From Pisolithus tinctorius (lineage: Eukaryota; Basidiomycota; Agaricomycetes; Boletales; Pisolithaceae): a stretch of 64,000 nt of DNA. Under the pieces are notes generated by a model that was given only the letters and a program-made list of their open reading frames with translations, did no database searches and had not been told where the DNA came from. The stretch covers positions 62,001 through 126,000 of the forward strand of contig JANFAH010000018.1 of assembly GCA_024663395.1 (NCBI GenBank). The letters run 5' to 3'. Below are positions 49,595-63,148 of this stretch, in pieces (the first letter of the stretch is position 1; every line of letters begins with the position of its first letter). Both the position numbers and the translations under genes were made by a program.

Positions 49595-51472
49595 ATGTCG
49601 GCGTCTCAGCCAGAAACAGTACCTTGCCAGGTGTGTCCGATTTCGTGCACTGTCACTAGGAGCTCGTTCATTCATATGACTGTCCTTGATAAATCCAGTA
49701 CCGGACGGGTGAAACCCTTGGCAGCGGCCCGTATGCTATTGTGAAAGTGGCCATCCACATCAAGACTGGACAATACTATGCTTGCAAAATTATCAACAAG
49801 AAACTCATAGAGGGTGGTGAATATATGGTGAGCCTTACCTCGCCGCTCTTTTGAGAAAATCCTCGTCGATCGGGCGTTAATGGCGACGGATTTTTACGTG
49901 GATGATGCGAGGGACATTCACGGGAGGCTTTGCGATGGGCTTGCACTGCGAGGCTCGTAACTACGCTCGTCGTGTTCTTCACCTCATCAATCCTGAGCGC
50001 TCAACTGATTATCGGTGTTAACCGCCCAATCATTTATCTATTTAGGTCCGCGATGAGATTGCGGTTCTCAAACAAATTTCTAGCGGTCATCCGAACATCG
50101 TCACACTGTACGATTACTTCGAGGTGAGTCTAGCCGTACCAGTCACGTGCACTTCACGTACATCCGACTGTAGACTGCTCAAAATTTGTACCTATGCTTC
50201 GACCTGTGCACAGGCGGTGAACTTTTCGACACCATATGGGACAGAGGCCAGTACACGGAAGCGTAACCACACCGATTCTTCTGTGTCCCCTGCAGTACTC
50301 ACTCTTGTATTTCCCCAGCGATGCTGCGGATCTTGTGCGCACGATTTTGGAAGCCGTCAAGTATATCCACGATTGTGGCATCGTTCATCGCAACCTCAAG
50401 CCGGAAAACCTCCTTTTCCGTTCCGATCCCGAGCGCACTTCAGAAATCATGATCGCGGACTTTGGTATGAGCCGAGTCATGCCTGACTCTAAGTTCAGTA
50501 TGTTTACTGAAATGTGTGGGGCGCCGAGTGTACTCTTAATTCAATTCGATATTCCTGCGCAGCAGCTGACATTAGTCAAATAGTACATGGCTCCAGAGAT
50601 CCTCAAGAAGAGTAAGCCATCTCTGTCGTGCATTATTTCACATGACCTAAAAATTCCAATTACAGCTGGCTACGGGAAGCCTGTAGATGTTTGGGCTATG
50701 GGAGTCATAACGTACTTCCTGCTTGCTGGTAAGGCTAACAGTTGAGCACCTTCCGTTCCTGCTCTAAGATTGTGTTTCATAGGGGTTCCACCGTTTGATG
50801 GCGACAGTCAGAAGCAGGAAATGGACGCCATCATTGCAGGGGACTACCGCTTCGAGCCTGGTGTGTTTCTATCGTGCTCATATCGCCAGTTTTCCATTAT
50901 GGACTAATGATCGTACAAGAGGAATATTGGAACAATGTTTCCGACACTGCGCGCAGCTTTGTTAGCAGCTGTCTCACAGTGAACCCGGATATACGTCCTA
51001 CAGCAGCGGAGGCACTGCAGCACCCTTGGCTCACTGCCGAGGTGCCACACTGCGTTGAGAAGGACGGTCAGCCAGCAAACTTGTTGCCGCAGGTTAAGAC
51101 AGCATTCAATGCGAGGAAGACGTGTGCGTTTCCCATTACTAGTGCTGTTCTGATTTCGGCACCGGTACTTATGCATCGCCGGTTATCATAGTCCGCAAAA
51201 CCGTGTTTAGTATGATGGCCATGACGCGCATGTCGACGCTGGCAGCCCACATGTCACCTGAACACCAGAAGTTCAGCGAAGACCTTTTCAACTTCAAGCA
51301 GGAATCGGAAAAGGAAGTGTTGGAACATGTGGATGTCATCCACCATCACAATGCAGAGGTAGTCATTCAAGACCCTGTGCCTGCCGGTTTGGAGGAGTCA
51401 CTATCGCCTGGCTCATCATCTAGTGCGTTGAAGCCCGGAGATGGAGGCAAGGACGTAACAGAGCGGCTGTGA
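49595..51472 (+). CDS. CaMK-type Ser/Thr protein kinase with HRN catalytic loop
   Basis: Ten exons (49595-49630, 49699-49827, 50046-50123, 50174-50262, 50319-50529, 50584-50611, 50666-50728, 50783-50860, 50920-51123, 51192-51472) join to 398 aa without a stop. Kinase landmarks: Gly loop LGSGPYAIVKVA, the ATP lysine in YYACKIINKK, FDLCTGGELFD, catalytic loop GIVHRNLKPENLL, IMIADFGMSRVM, APE-type YMAPEILKK, KPVDVWAMGVITYFLLAG and RPTAAEALQHPWL. The C-terminal tail MTRMSTLAAHMSPEHQ and an acidic end fit fungal Ca2+/calmodulin-dependent kinases. Two odd points: the catalytic base Asp of HRD is Asn (CGC AAC at 50389-50394), and CGTPGY in the activation loop reads CGAPSY. It may be a pseudokinase. 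The second intron (218 bp) is longer than the others. Confidence 0.92.
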
Positions 51473-51869
51473 ACCTTGCTGCGAAGGTGAGCCATACCAC
51501 GAAAGCCACGTATTACTCGCTTCTTTGCATTTCTATTTTTTTCGTCTGTTGGGAATGTTACTGGCAATTAGTATGCTTTTAGCTTTGTCGGATTAAGGGT
51601 CCTTTCCATGCAAAATTCCGCTCATTCATTTGTTCTTGTATTTTCTCTGGTTGTGTAACTGACTCAATATATGATCCCTTTTTTTGGCTTTCCAAAAGGT
51701 TTTTCACTGTCTCGCTTGTTCTGGCAAGTAAAATAGTTCACTCTCCACATGTGTTGAGGTCCCTCATGTGTCTAGCAAATAAGTGATTGTGATGAAATCT
51801 GTCATGGCTTTGGGTAGGTACTACCTTGCCATCCCAACATTAAACAGAGCCTGTCATTGTTATTCAGTC
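51473..51869. other. Transition from host island to transposon mosaic
   Basis: No gene. CpG falls sharply from about 51600 on. The stretch may be the upstream part of a Gypsy family C LTR, but I cannot place its start. Confidence 0.45.
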
Positions 51870-52497
51870 TCCAGACTAGTCCCGAGCTAGTTCATTTGGG
51901 CCTATGGCTCCCAAAGCTCTCTGCTTCTAAGTCATCTCCTCTTTTTCTCTCTTCTCTTCTCTTTGGTTCTTGGGTGTAAACCTACAACAACCAGTTGTTA
52001 GGATTTGTCACACTTGAACTAGCTTTTACTTGTTGTACCTTTGCACCACTCTCCATCACCATTCTTTGCTTCCTTTGAGAGGGCTTGTGGGTGTACTTTC
52101 CAAGTCCCCCAGCCTCTGAACCCAACCCAAACCTCTTTGATCCTGTCCTTTGTGAGCACTGATCCCTCATCCCACTTTTCAACTCCATCACTCACCCCCT
52201 TCCCCTGCCTCCATCCTACCCTTTCTCTGTTCCTTCAATTTATCCTTGCTCCCTCCCTGCAGCTCCCCAACCTCCTTGTTACAATTTTCACCTCCATCAC
52301 TCCCTAAAGGCCCCAGAATGCCATGGGTGATATCTAGGCCCAACTCACTGACCTCCAAGATGCACTTGATGCCTTAAGAGCAGAAAACCAAAGGTTAAAC
52401 CAAGACCTTGCACAGGCATGAGTTGCTGTCACAGTGATTGAATGGCAATGCAACCAGTGGAATGCCCTCCTAACTGATGTCATCCAGAGGCAGATAC

Positions 52498-52812
52498 ATA
52501 CAGTGGCTCAAAAAATCCTCCCAATGTTGGGTGATTTTGGAAGGATTTGAGATTTATGAGAGAACCAATAGGAATTAGTTCAAACTCCTGCAGGACTGAA
52601 AATAACACTAACTGTTACCTTGACAATAAGGGCTTGCTCATGTAATTTGGTAACCATGGCACTGAGATATAACCATTTTAAAATGATATATCATTGGAAC
52701 ACTTTTTTGAGCATGTTGTTGTCAGTCATTATTTCATAAATAACATAAGAATTTGAGTCACCTCAGGTCTGTTGTTTGGTTTGAAAGGTCTTATGTGGTT
52801 GTTTCAGTCCCC
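52498..52812. mobile_element. Small inserted patch: MITE-like piece plus family B fragment
   Basis: 52498-52760 starts TACAGTGGCTCAAAAAATCC and ends near TTTGAGTCACCTCA, i.e. partly inverted ends like those of Tc1/mariner-type MITEs (a similar CAGTGACTCAAAAAAC word is at 54849). 52764-52812 (CCTCAGGTCTG, AAAGGTCTTATGTGG) matches the family B LTR at 56278-56330. After it family C gag resumes. Confidence 0.5.
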
Positions 52813-52814
52813 AC

Positions 52815-53640
52815 TTGATGAACACCTTCACACAGTCATTCCTGAAAGGGATGGCTCTCAAGTGGTTTGAACTGGACTTACTTGGGACTGAAGACCCAGA
52901 GGACCAGCCTTATTGGATGGACTCTTGGAAGGAGTTCATCACAGAGCTCCAAACTACCTTTGGACCCCACAACCTGGTGGCTGATGCTGAAAGCCAGCTA
53001 GACCACCTCCAGATGAAGGAGAATCACCAGGTCAACAAATATGTAGTCAAGTTCAACTGGCTAGTCTCACAAGTCTGGGGGTATAGTGATGGCACTCTGC
53101 ACCACTATTTCTACACTGGTCTCCCTGATCATATCAAAGATGAGGTCTGCCAGGTTGGCAAACCCAGAATCCTCCACAAACTTTGCCACCTAGCCCAGGA
53201 GATTGATGCATGCTACTGGGAATGCAAGGAGGAGGTTCAGTGGTCCAGTAAGAAACCAAGGGTCATCCTCTGGTAACAAGTCAACTCCCAACCCCAGCCA
53301 CAACTCTCAGTCCAAGCCCAGTCAGGAGAAATCCAAGACTGGCAATAACTCTGGGAATAGCAACTCCAGCAGCTAATCTTCATCTAAACCTGCATCAACC
53401 AGTCAGACTGGCTCTAACTCATCCAAGCTGGACTCAAGAAAACTGGGCAAGGATGGCAAGTTGACTCCAGAGGAACACAAGTGCCACAAGGACAATGACT
53501 TCTGCATGTTCTGTGGGGGAACTGGGCATTCACAGATAAGTGTCCCAAGAAAGCTGGGAAAGCCAAAGCTCACACTGTGGCTGCCTCTGAGGCAGCACCA
53601 TCCTCAACCTTAGGCTCTGCCCCTGAGGTGAAAAAATAGG
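52815..53640 (+). pseudogene. Family C gag
   Basis: Capsid block FLKGMALKWFELDLL, WKEFITELQTTFGPHN, LDHLQMKENHQVNKYVVKFN and TGLPDHIKDEV (to 53276), then in other frames a zinc knuckle CMFCGGTGHS (about 53503-53535). Stops and shifts break it. Closely related to the gag at 63600-64000. Confidence 0.85.
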
Positions 53641-53716
53641 TAGCAGCTCTCAGGACTCCACACAGACTGAGAGCTGTGTTGACTCTGGCTGTGCACTCAC
53701 AGAGGCTCATCTCAAT

Positions 53717-54145
53717 GTGTCTGCTCTTTCTAATCCTAATTCATTAACTCCCTACATTTCTGTTGTCAGTCATAATTTGCCCTGGCTCTGTACTCTGGTG
53801 GACTCTGGTTCCACCCATAGTTTCATAGATAAACAATTTGCCAATCAACACTCATTTACCCTTTACTCCATGTCCCCTATCCAACTCTGGCTCTTTGATG
53901 GATCATCAAGTCTCATTATCACCCAAGCAGTAGATCTTTCAGTTCAATTCATGACCAGCAATGTCACCCTGGTAACCCTGTTCCTAGCCCCATTGGATTC
54001 TGAATGTAAGATTGTCCTTGGACATGACTGGCTCACCTGCTACAATCCATTGATTGATTGGGTACTGAGCACTCTAACTTTCTGGACATCTACAGAAGGA
54101 AGGCCAAGCCCACCAACAACCCCTCTAACCCTGGTCCTAACCAGC
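53717..54145 (+). pseudogene. Family C aspartic protease
   Basis: Retropepsin fold with catalytic LVDSGSTHSFIDKQFA and the downstream ILGHDWL-type motif (CKIVLGHDWLTCYNP). The frame is open through the domain and then runs into integrase sequence across the deletion. Confidence 0.85.
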
Positions 54146-54149
54146 CCAT

Positions 54150-54854
54150 GTAACCTCAGACTGGGGATCAGAGTTCATATCCCATTTCTTCCAGTCTCTT
54201 GGTAAGGCTCTAAACATGTGCCTACACTTCACCCCCAGGTATCACCCAGAGGGGGATGGGCAGACAGAGTGCACCAACCAGACCCTTGAACAGTATCTCC
54301 AGGTCTACTGCAATTATCAACAGGATAACTGGGCTGAGCTACTGCCATTGGCTGAATTCACCTACAACAATGCACCCAGCACTACAACTGGGGTATCACC
54401 CTTCTTCACTAACAACAGTTATCACCCTAATATCTCAGTCTTCCCTGAGCACAATCTCACTTCTGGCCAGGCTCATGACTATGCAGTTGACTTGGATTCA
54501 CTGCACCAATACCTTCATGAAGAAATGGCTCTTGCCCAGCAATGCTACCAAGGACTGGCAGATGCTAAGCACATACTGGCCCTGGACTTCAAGGTGGGTG
54601 ACAATGTCTATGTAAAAGCCAAGTATTTCTGGTTGACCTGGCCCTCCAAGAAGTTGAGTGAGAAGGACCTCAGGCCCTACCCCATAATAGCCCAGGCCAG
54701 TTCTCACTCATTCACTCTACATCTACCAGACTCCATGCATGCTGTGCACCCAGTCTTCCATGTTTCCCAACTTGAACTGGCCATCCCAAACACAATACCC
54801 AACTGGACCCAACCTCCACCCCCACCAGTAGATGTTGATGGTGACTTACAGTGA
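54150..54854 (+). pseudogene. Family C integrase, C-terminal half
   Basis: Starts within the core near a DQGSEF-type motif (frame shifted, about 54155-54210), continues FTPRYHPEGDGQTECTNQTL (with the catalytic Glu), AEFTYNNAPSTTTGVSPFF, then FKVGDNVYVKAK and the C-terminal HPVFHVSQLE. The catalytic Glu and tail are present; the first Asp is deleted. Confidence 0.88.
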
Positions 54855-55672
54855 CTCAAAAAACTGTCCACATGTTTGCATATTTTACACTAGTTATGAC
54901 TAAATGCAATAACCCCTAACCCTAGCCCTAAACCATGAGTGTATGAAATAAGGTACTTACTCTTGGCTTTCTATTGGTCCATGAATCAGGTGATTTGGAT
55001 AGGAATTGATAGAATAGCAGTGATTTGAAAATGACATGTCATATGGATGTTATGTTTCACCCCTATTTTCTCTTTCTTGCTGTATGTTTACCTTGTGTTT
55101 AATCTGTTGGACAACCTTTCCTTTTAGAGCTGTCTTCTCTCTGATCTGATGGCTCACTATCTCCACCACTAGCATTACTAGCTTGTTACATGCTTAGGAC
55201 ATGAGTTGCTATTGTTCAACCAATAGTGTAGTTACCTCATTACATACAGATGCCTCATGGTCCATTTCCTTGTAGTATTTAGCCTGTTGGCTCAAGTCCT
55301 GGAACCCCAGACTTGAGCTGCTCAATCATACACAGCATTCTCAGAACTCCACCCTCAGTGTCCCTAACAAGGACCACTGTTACTGGCATTGATTAAATCC
55401 TTTGTCATTTACAAAGGTTACTGCAGCCATTGCTCAGTAGAAACCCATTGTCTGCGTTTGAGCTCTCCCTACATCTTGACTTTGGTTGAGTGTAACAAAA
55501 GCTCAAGTCTACCAGCCTCTGGCCAAATCAGTCACTGTTTAGTGCACCACCACAAACCCCTGAAACAACCAATGTTGGGTACCATTGTGACCCACATGAG
55601 AAGAATCATCATCTGATGAAGAACAGGAGAGCACTGTCACTGACACCTCCTCCAATGAACCTGAACAACCGG
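54855..55672. other. Transposon-derived spacer
   Basis: No gene supported. Begins with a MITE-like word (CAGTGACTCAAAAAAC) and holds degenerate telomere-like text (CCCTAACCCTAGCCCTAAACC-type, 54913-54934). The right part is probably decayed family B or C internal sequence. Confidence 0.45.
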
Positions 55673-57530
55673 TGTCACACACCAAAGGTGTTGTGGACAT
55701 GGTTACAGCTGACTCTGCCTAACTTGTCAACGAGTTGTGTGCAATGCCCATGCATGCAGATGAAGACTAGAGGCCTCATGCATAGAAAGACTGCTGGATG
55801 TGAGCAGTCATCCTTTGCACAAGAATGAGTTGTCAGTGCTAGAGAGAAAAGAGGAAGCAAGTTAAGCATGCATTAAAAGTTTTTAGCGCCCATGTATGGA
55901 ATTCTGGTTTTTGTCATATCTCCACTGTTTCCAAAGATATTGACTCCATTCTCACACTTGCTTAAAGTGCTCAGCCACATGGTTCTGCCTTCCAAATTTG
56001 GAGAGGATCCTCACACCCTACACATTTCTACAGCACTCCATCCATCAGATGCTCATTTTGCTAAGTCCATCAATCATGGCCACCTCTTTGTCGATCATCT
56101 TGCTTGTCTCATTTGCCAGAGACAGTGGCTACATATATCTGCCTGGCATTCCCACCAGCTTCCATCCTGAAGCCCCCTGGTTCATCCCATCATTGTCAGC
56201 CCCATCTCATCCCATGCAGCTTGGTCAGTGTGTTCTCCTTGTCAGTATGACTTCCAGAAGGACATTCTTTGGTTGCCTCAGGTCTGTCACTCAGTTAGAA
56301 AGGTCTTATGTGGTCATTTCAGTCTCCCCAGTTGGTGAAGCATATGGATCATTCCTCCCTGCTCCCTGCACTGTCTTTATTCCAATCTTGTCTATTGTTC
56401 TCCCCACATTGCAACAGCTGCAGCATGGTCTACTGTTCTCCAGCCTCCCTGATTGCATCCATTATGAGTATGACATGCATCTTGCCTTCTTACTGCAAGA
56501 TCCAGCAGAGGACATCCCCCCTTCTCCTCCTCTTCCATCAGAGCCCCATTCATGAAGTTTTTGTTAACTTTGCTGAGAGGACAAAAGGGTGGGAGATGTG
56601 ATCATGTATGCTCCCATTTCCCCACAGACCCCCAACACCCTAGCCCCTTTGATGCCTGACTCATGCCCTTCAATTCTGGAATTAATACTTCCCTATCTGG
56701 AAACACTGCCCATCTGTCATGCCATCTTTGGATCTAGAGATATCTCCACTGAGATCTGACTTGCATTGCCACCCCCTAATGTGATATCAGTGTGCTTACT
56801 CAGTTTCTGATTCTATTTGACTCATTCTGTGATATTTTGACTGTCCTTGACTCATTTATTGCCAATACTTACCAATCTTCTTTGCTTGCTTACTTTTCAT
56901 TTCTCACTTACTCATCATGATTACTCAGTCCTTACTCATTACTTACCAAGTGTTTGTGCCTTGTTTGTCACAAGCTGTGCTCCCCCCACAGTATATAACC
57001 CCCCATGTACTTAGCTACAAAAAGCAATCAGAAGCAATCCAGCAGTCAGTTCAGCTCAGCTCAGCTCAGCATAACTTGTTGTCAACAGTTGAGGCTCATT
57101 CGGAAGAGTCTATCTGTCTTCATTTGTATCATTGGTAGTTGAGGCTCTACAAAGGGGTCTATCTACCTCCATTCCTTATCTGAAGCTTTATCCCCACTTA
57201 GTCAGCAGTCATGCTTAGTCATCCTCCCACTTCTGTGTAACTTGTCATTGACTTGCACCAGGAGCACATTTTTATCAAAGTCCATTGTTCCAGAAGTCCC
57301 TTTGGCTGAACACCTTCACTCTGTTCAGCATCCCCTGTCCAGTCGTCACTCACTTGTCTACTCCTGCATAACACGTTGTTGACTTGTGCTAGGAGCACCT
57401 GCCATTGAAATTTCCCCACTTTAGGTTTCTCTGCACTCCAGGTTCTGCAGAGGCAAACCACCACTCGCTCATATTTGTCTTTGGTGTTGGTTTTGGTTGG
57501 TTTTCACCACCTTTCCACACTTTGACTCAC
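55673..57530 (+). repeat. Family B 5' LTR
   Basis: Starts TGTCACACACCAAAGGTGTT and ends TTTGACTCAC. Colinear with the solo LTR at 39930-41744 on the opposite strand; positions that are CpG there are often TpG/CpA here (GCGCCCGTGTACGGCAT against GCGCCCATGTATGGAAT). Includes the open frame 55892-56555 and a TCAGCTCAGC direct repeat near 57050. Confidence 0.88.
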
Positions 57531-57658
57531 TGGATAGAGGATTCACTTCTGGTATCCTCTCGAACCTCTTCAACCAGTCTCTTGCAACGCTCAGTACTCC
57601 CATTCCCATCCCATCAGTACCTCCCCCTGTCACACCTCCTAGACCTCTGACTCTGCCC

Positions 57659-58560
57659 ATGATGTCTAGTTCATCATTGAAGGCAGCAACTGGCACCATT
57701 TCTGTCAAAGCCACTGAATTGAAGATTGGTGCTCCATCTGATTTTGATGGAGACCAAAAGAATGCCATGAGCTGGCTGTACTCAGTACAGACTTACCTCT
57801 TGGTAAACAAGGAAATTTATGACACAGACACCAAAAAGGTCATCTACACACTGTTGTACATGAAGAAAGGTGTTGCTCATTCCTGGGCAGCTACCTTCCA
57901 GAAAATGTCTCTGGAAAAGAACCCCCCAAGTTTCGGTTCTTTTGCCAATTTCAAGAAAGAATTTAAAGATTCATTCACCTCCCCTGACACTGCTGGTACT
58001 GCCATTGCCAAACTGCATACCATGAAACAGAAAGATTTGGTAGAACAATACATCACTGACTTCTGAACTGCTGCCACTGACTCTACCATCACAGAAGACA
58101 TCACCTTGATCAAGTTCTTCTCACAAGGACTCAAACCCTTCATTGCGAACCATATCCACATGATGGAAACCACCCCCACTAGGATCCTGGAGTGGTATAC
58201 TCAGGCGCAGAAGTTCGATGCTAAATGCAGAAAAGTGAACAAACTTTCTGGAAAAAAGGAAAAGAGGATGTTCTACCCGAAGAACAACCTCTCAGAAGAA
58301 AAAGATCCAAACACCATGGATGTGGATGGAGTGAGACTCTCCAAAGAAGAAAGAGACTGTCACATCAAAGAAGGAAGATGTTTCAGCTGTGGAAATAAAG
58401 GACATCTCTCTTGAGAATGCCCTGACAAAGGAAGGACTCCCCAGAAAAGAGTCAAGAAGATCCAAAAGATTGTAGAGATTGAAGAAAGCAATGATGAAGA
58501 AAAAGTTGCTGGCCCTTCCATCACCTTAGTCAACATTGCTAGGGCATTAGGAAAGGATTT
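57659..58560 (+). pseudogene. Family B gag
   Basis: ATG 57659 (MMSSSSLKAATGTISV). Capsid part: GAPSDFDGDQKNAMSWLY, FKKEFKDSFTSPDTAGTA and MKQKDLVEQYITDF. TGA 58064-58066, then TAATDSTITEDITLIKFF and a zinc knuckle CFSCGNKGHLS-x-ECP (58381-58420) with TGA 58412-58414 inside it. Both TGA codons replace Arg of the family. Confidence 0.88.
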
Positions 58561-58578
58561 TTAGAAGGGAACTCTGCA

Positions 58579-61159
<2,581 letters not shown>

Positions 61160-61560
61160 TGTCATAGTCATGCCTTGACCCCAGCCGGACTCGGCCTCAC
61201 ACTCATCCAGTCTGGCCTTGGCCTCGCCTGTCCCCTATCCCCAGATGTCCTAGCATGGTAGACACTGCTTTGCAGTGTCTGTCACTTTGGCTAAGTCCTG
61301 CCCAGTCCTGTCCCCAGTCCACTCTGTCCTGGTCTCTGTTGTCTTTGTCATACCTTACTAATACTTGCCTTACCAATCACCTTAGCAATCCTTGCGAGAC
61401 TGGCATTACCAGTCTCCATACTATAGTTACTTCTGGTATATAAACTCGTAGATACTTGGCCTGTACCCCTCAGTCTGAAATCAACAAAGTTAACTCTGAT
61501 AACCCTGCTTCAGCCTCAGACTCGGAATGAGATCCATGCAAGGGAATAGAGCAAACCCAG
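61160..61560. mobile_element. LTR-like segment ending the family B copy
   Basis: Starts TGTCATAGTCATGCC right at the point where the integrase frame is cut, and has a TATA-like TGGTATATAAACTCG at about 61434-61448. It may be the 5' part of an LTR of another family. No matching copy or right end found. Confidence 0.35.
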
Positions 61561-62954
61561 CTCAACCAACCCCCAACACATCATGTGACTCATGTGACAT
61601 GCCGGCGGCTTCCCTACATGGAAATGTAAGCGACTTGAGTGAGGAAGTGGATGAAAAAAAAACTACTATGTACAGCTGTTGCAGTGTGAGGTGCGAGGAC
61701 TCAGATTTTCATCTCGTCTTTTGTTTTCTAATTTATTGTCTCGCTTTTTAGATATATTTCCCTTTTGTCCTAGTCTTTCCCAGGTGCTTTTAGATCTAGT
61801 TACAGTATGTGTTTTCTTCCCCCCTCTCGGGTCATGCACTGTGTCTCGCTCGTTTTCACACTGCGTCTCTCTCTTTTCGGCACGTTGATACTCCTTGACA
61901 ATAGCTCCCTGTTAATACCTGTTTTGTCTAAATGTGCCCAGCGATTCAAGAGATATTCCATGTTTTGTAAGAAGGGCCACCCTTGAGGCCATGTCATTGT
62001 ATCTCGTGCATCTCTGCGCCGGGTCTCTCGTGTGTGCCGTCACACATTCCCCCCACCAGCCCCTCTCTGGGGACATCTCGTTTGACCAATCCTGCACAGC
62101 GGTTGATGAGATATGCCCATTTCTGTGTTCAGAAGGGCTATGAGGTGTTTTGGTGCATAATTCGTGATTGGGTGGTCTGATCATTATAATTTCTTTTTTC
62201 TGTGTGCTTCTAGGTGTTCCCTACAGCCCTCCGGAGTTTCATGCTGGTTGCCCAAGTCATTTATGCTCAGGGGACTCCCCTCTGCCCCCAAGTGCACCTT
62301 GTGAAATTGCAAGTGTCATATCTCGTCCGTTTTGTCACCAGCCCTCTCGCTTTTGGTGGGGTGTGGTACTACTCATTGAGGGCTTTTGAATGGTATATTG
62401 GATGTTGTGCTTGCTGCAGTGGATCTGGAGATATGCTCTGTTTTGTAGTCAGAGGCACCTTCAGACAATTTTGTGAATATCTTGGGGCTGGGTGCATGCA
62501 TTTGCCTGGTTCTTTTTGCCCCCAGCTCCTCAAGTTCCCCTTCATTGTCTCCTCTAGTTTCACACTGTTGCGAGCACCTGTCATTGTCTGGCACTCCCCC
62601 CTTCTCCCCATTTGGTGCCTAATAATATGCATTTGCTACATCTCATCCATTTCATTGGAGGATCTCATTTTTTTGGAGTCTTGTATTACTCTTCTGGGGC
62701 GTCCAAACAGTATATAATACATTGCGCTTGCTGTGGCAGATCCAGAGCTATTCCCCATGTTGCAATCGGTGATACCTATGGATTATTTTGCAGATATCTC
62801 GAGACTGAGTTTGCACATTCACACCATTCCTTTTCTGACCTGTTCACCATGTTCCCTTCTGCTATGTCCCCTGGCTTCTTGTCATTCTGAGTGCATGTAC
62901 TAACCAAAATAATGCCACCGGCAATGTCATGTGACATGTCAGGGGTTGGTTGAG
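61561..62954. mobile_element. Small TIR element with internal repeats (1.4 kb)
   Basis: Left end CTCAACCAACCCC, then CATGTGACATGCCGGCGGC; the complement of the right end reads CTCAACCAACCCC, then CACATGACATTGCCGGTGGC. Inside, four degenerate copies of a GAGATAT(G/T)C..TGTTTTGT-type block occur near 61945, 62110, 62430 and 62740. No transposase. No target duplication recognised. Confidence 0.6.
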
Positions 62955-63148
62955 CAAGGGGACTTAAGGGAATAGCACTGTATCTCCAGTCGCTAAGTCC
63001 AATCAGTCCAACCATCTGTGTCTTCGACTCCCCTCCTGATCCCAACCCCTCAGCCTTGTGCCCGCTTTGGTCTCTGGTCCAGTCTCAACCCAGACATCCC
63101 ATACTTGACAGTATTTCAGACTCGCCACTTGTGTGGGTCTAAACCATC
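62955..63148. other. Leader of family C copy 2
   Basis: Short stretch before gag without clear features. The LTR of this copy was not identified. Confidence 0.35.

Larger units (their letters stand above)
51870..54854 (+). mobile_element. Gypsy family C copy 1, internally deleted
   Basis: The end of an LTR (about 51870-51987, CTAGTTCATTTGGG .. TTGGTTCTTGG .. CCTACAAC) is followed by a leader, gag, zinc knuckle, protease, and then directly the second half of the integrase. RT, RNase H and the integrase N-terminus are missing: the join lies near 54150-54170. A foreign segment interrupts gag at about 52498-52812. No 3' LTR was recognised. Non-functional. Confidence 0.85.

Noticed and set aside
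55673..57530. Reading this as the 3' end of one family B element joined to the short LTR of another in tandem
   Set aside because: The solo copy at 39930-41744 covers the same interval exactly and has ACGG duplications at both ends, so the whole 1.8 kb is one LTR.
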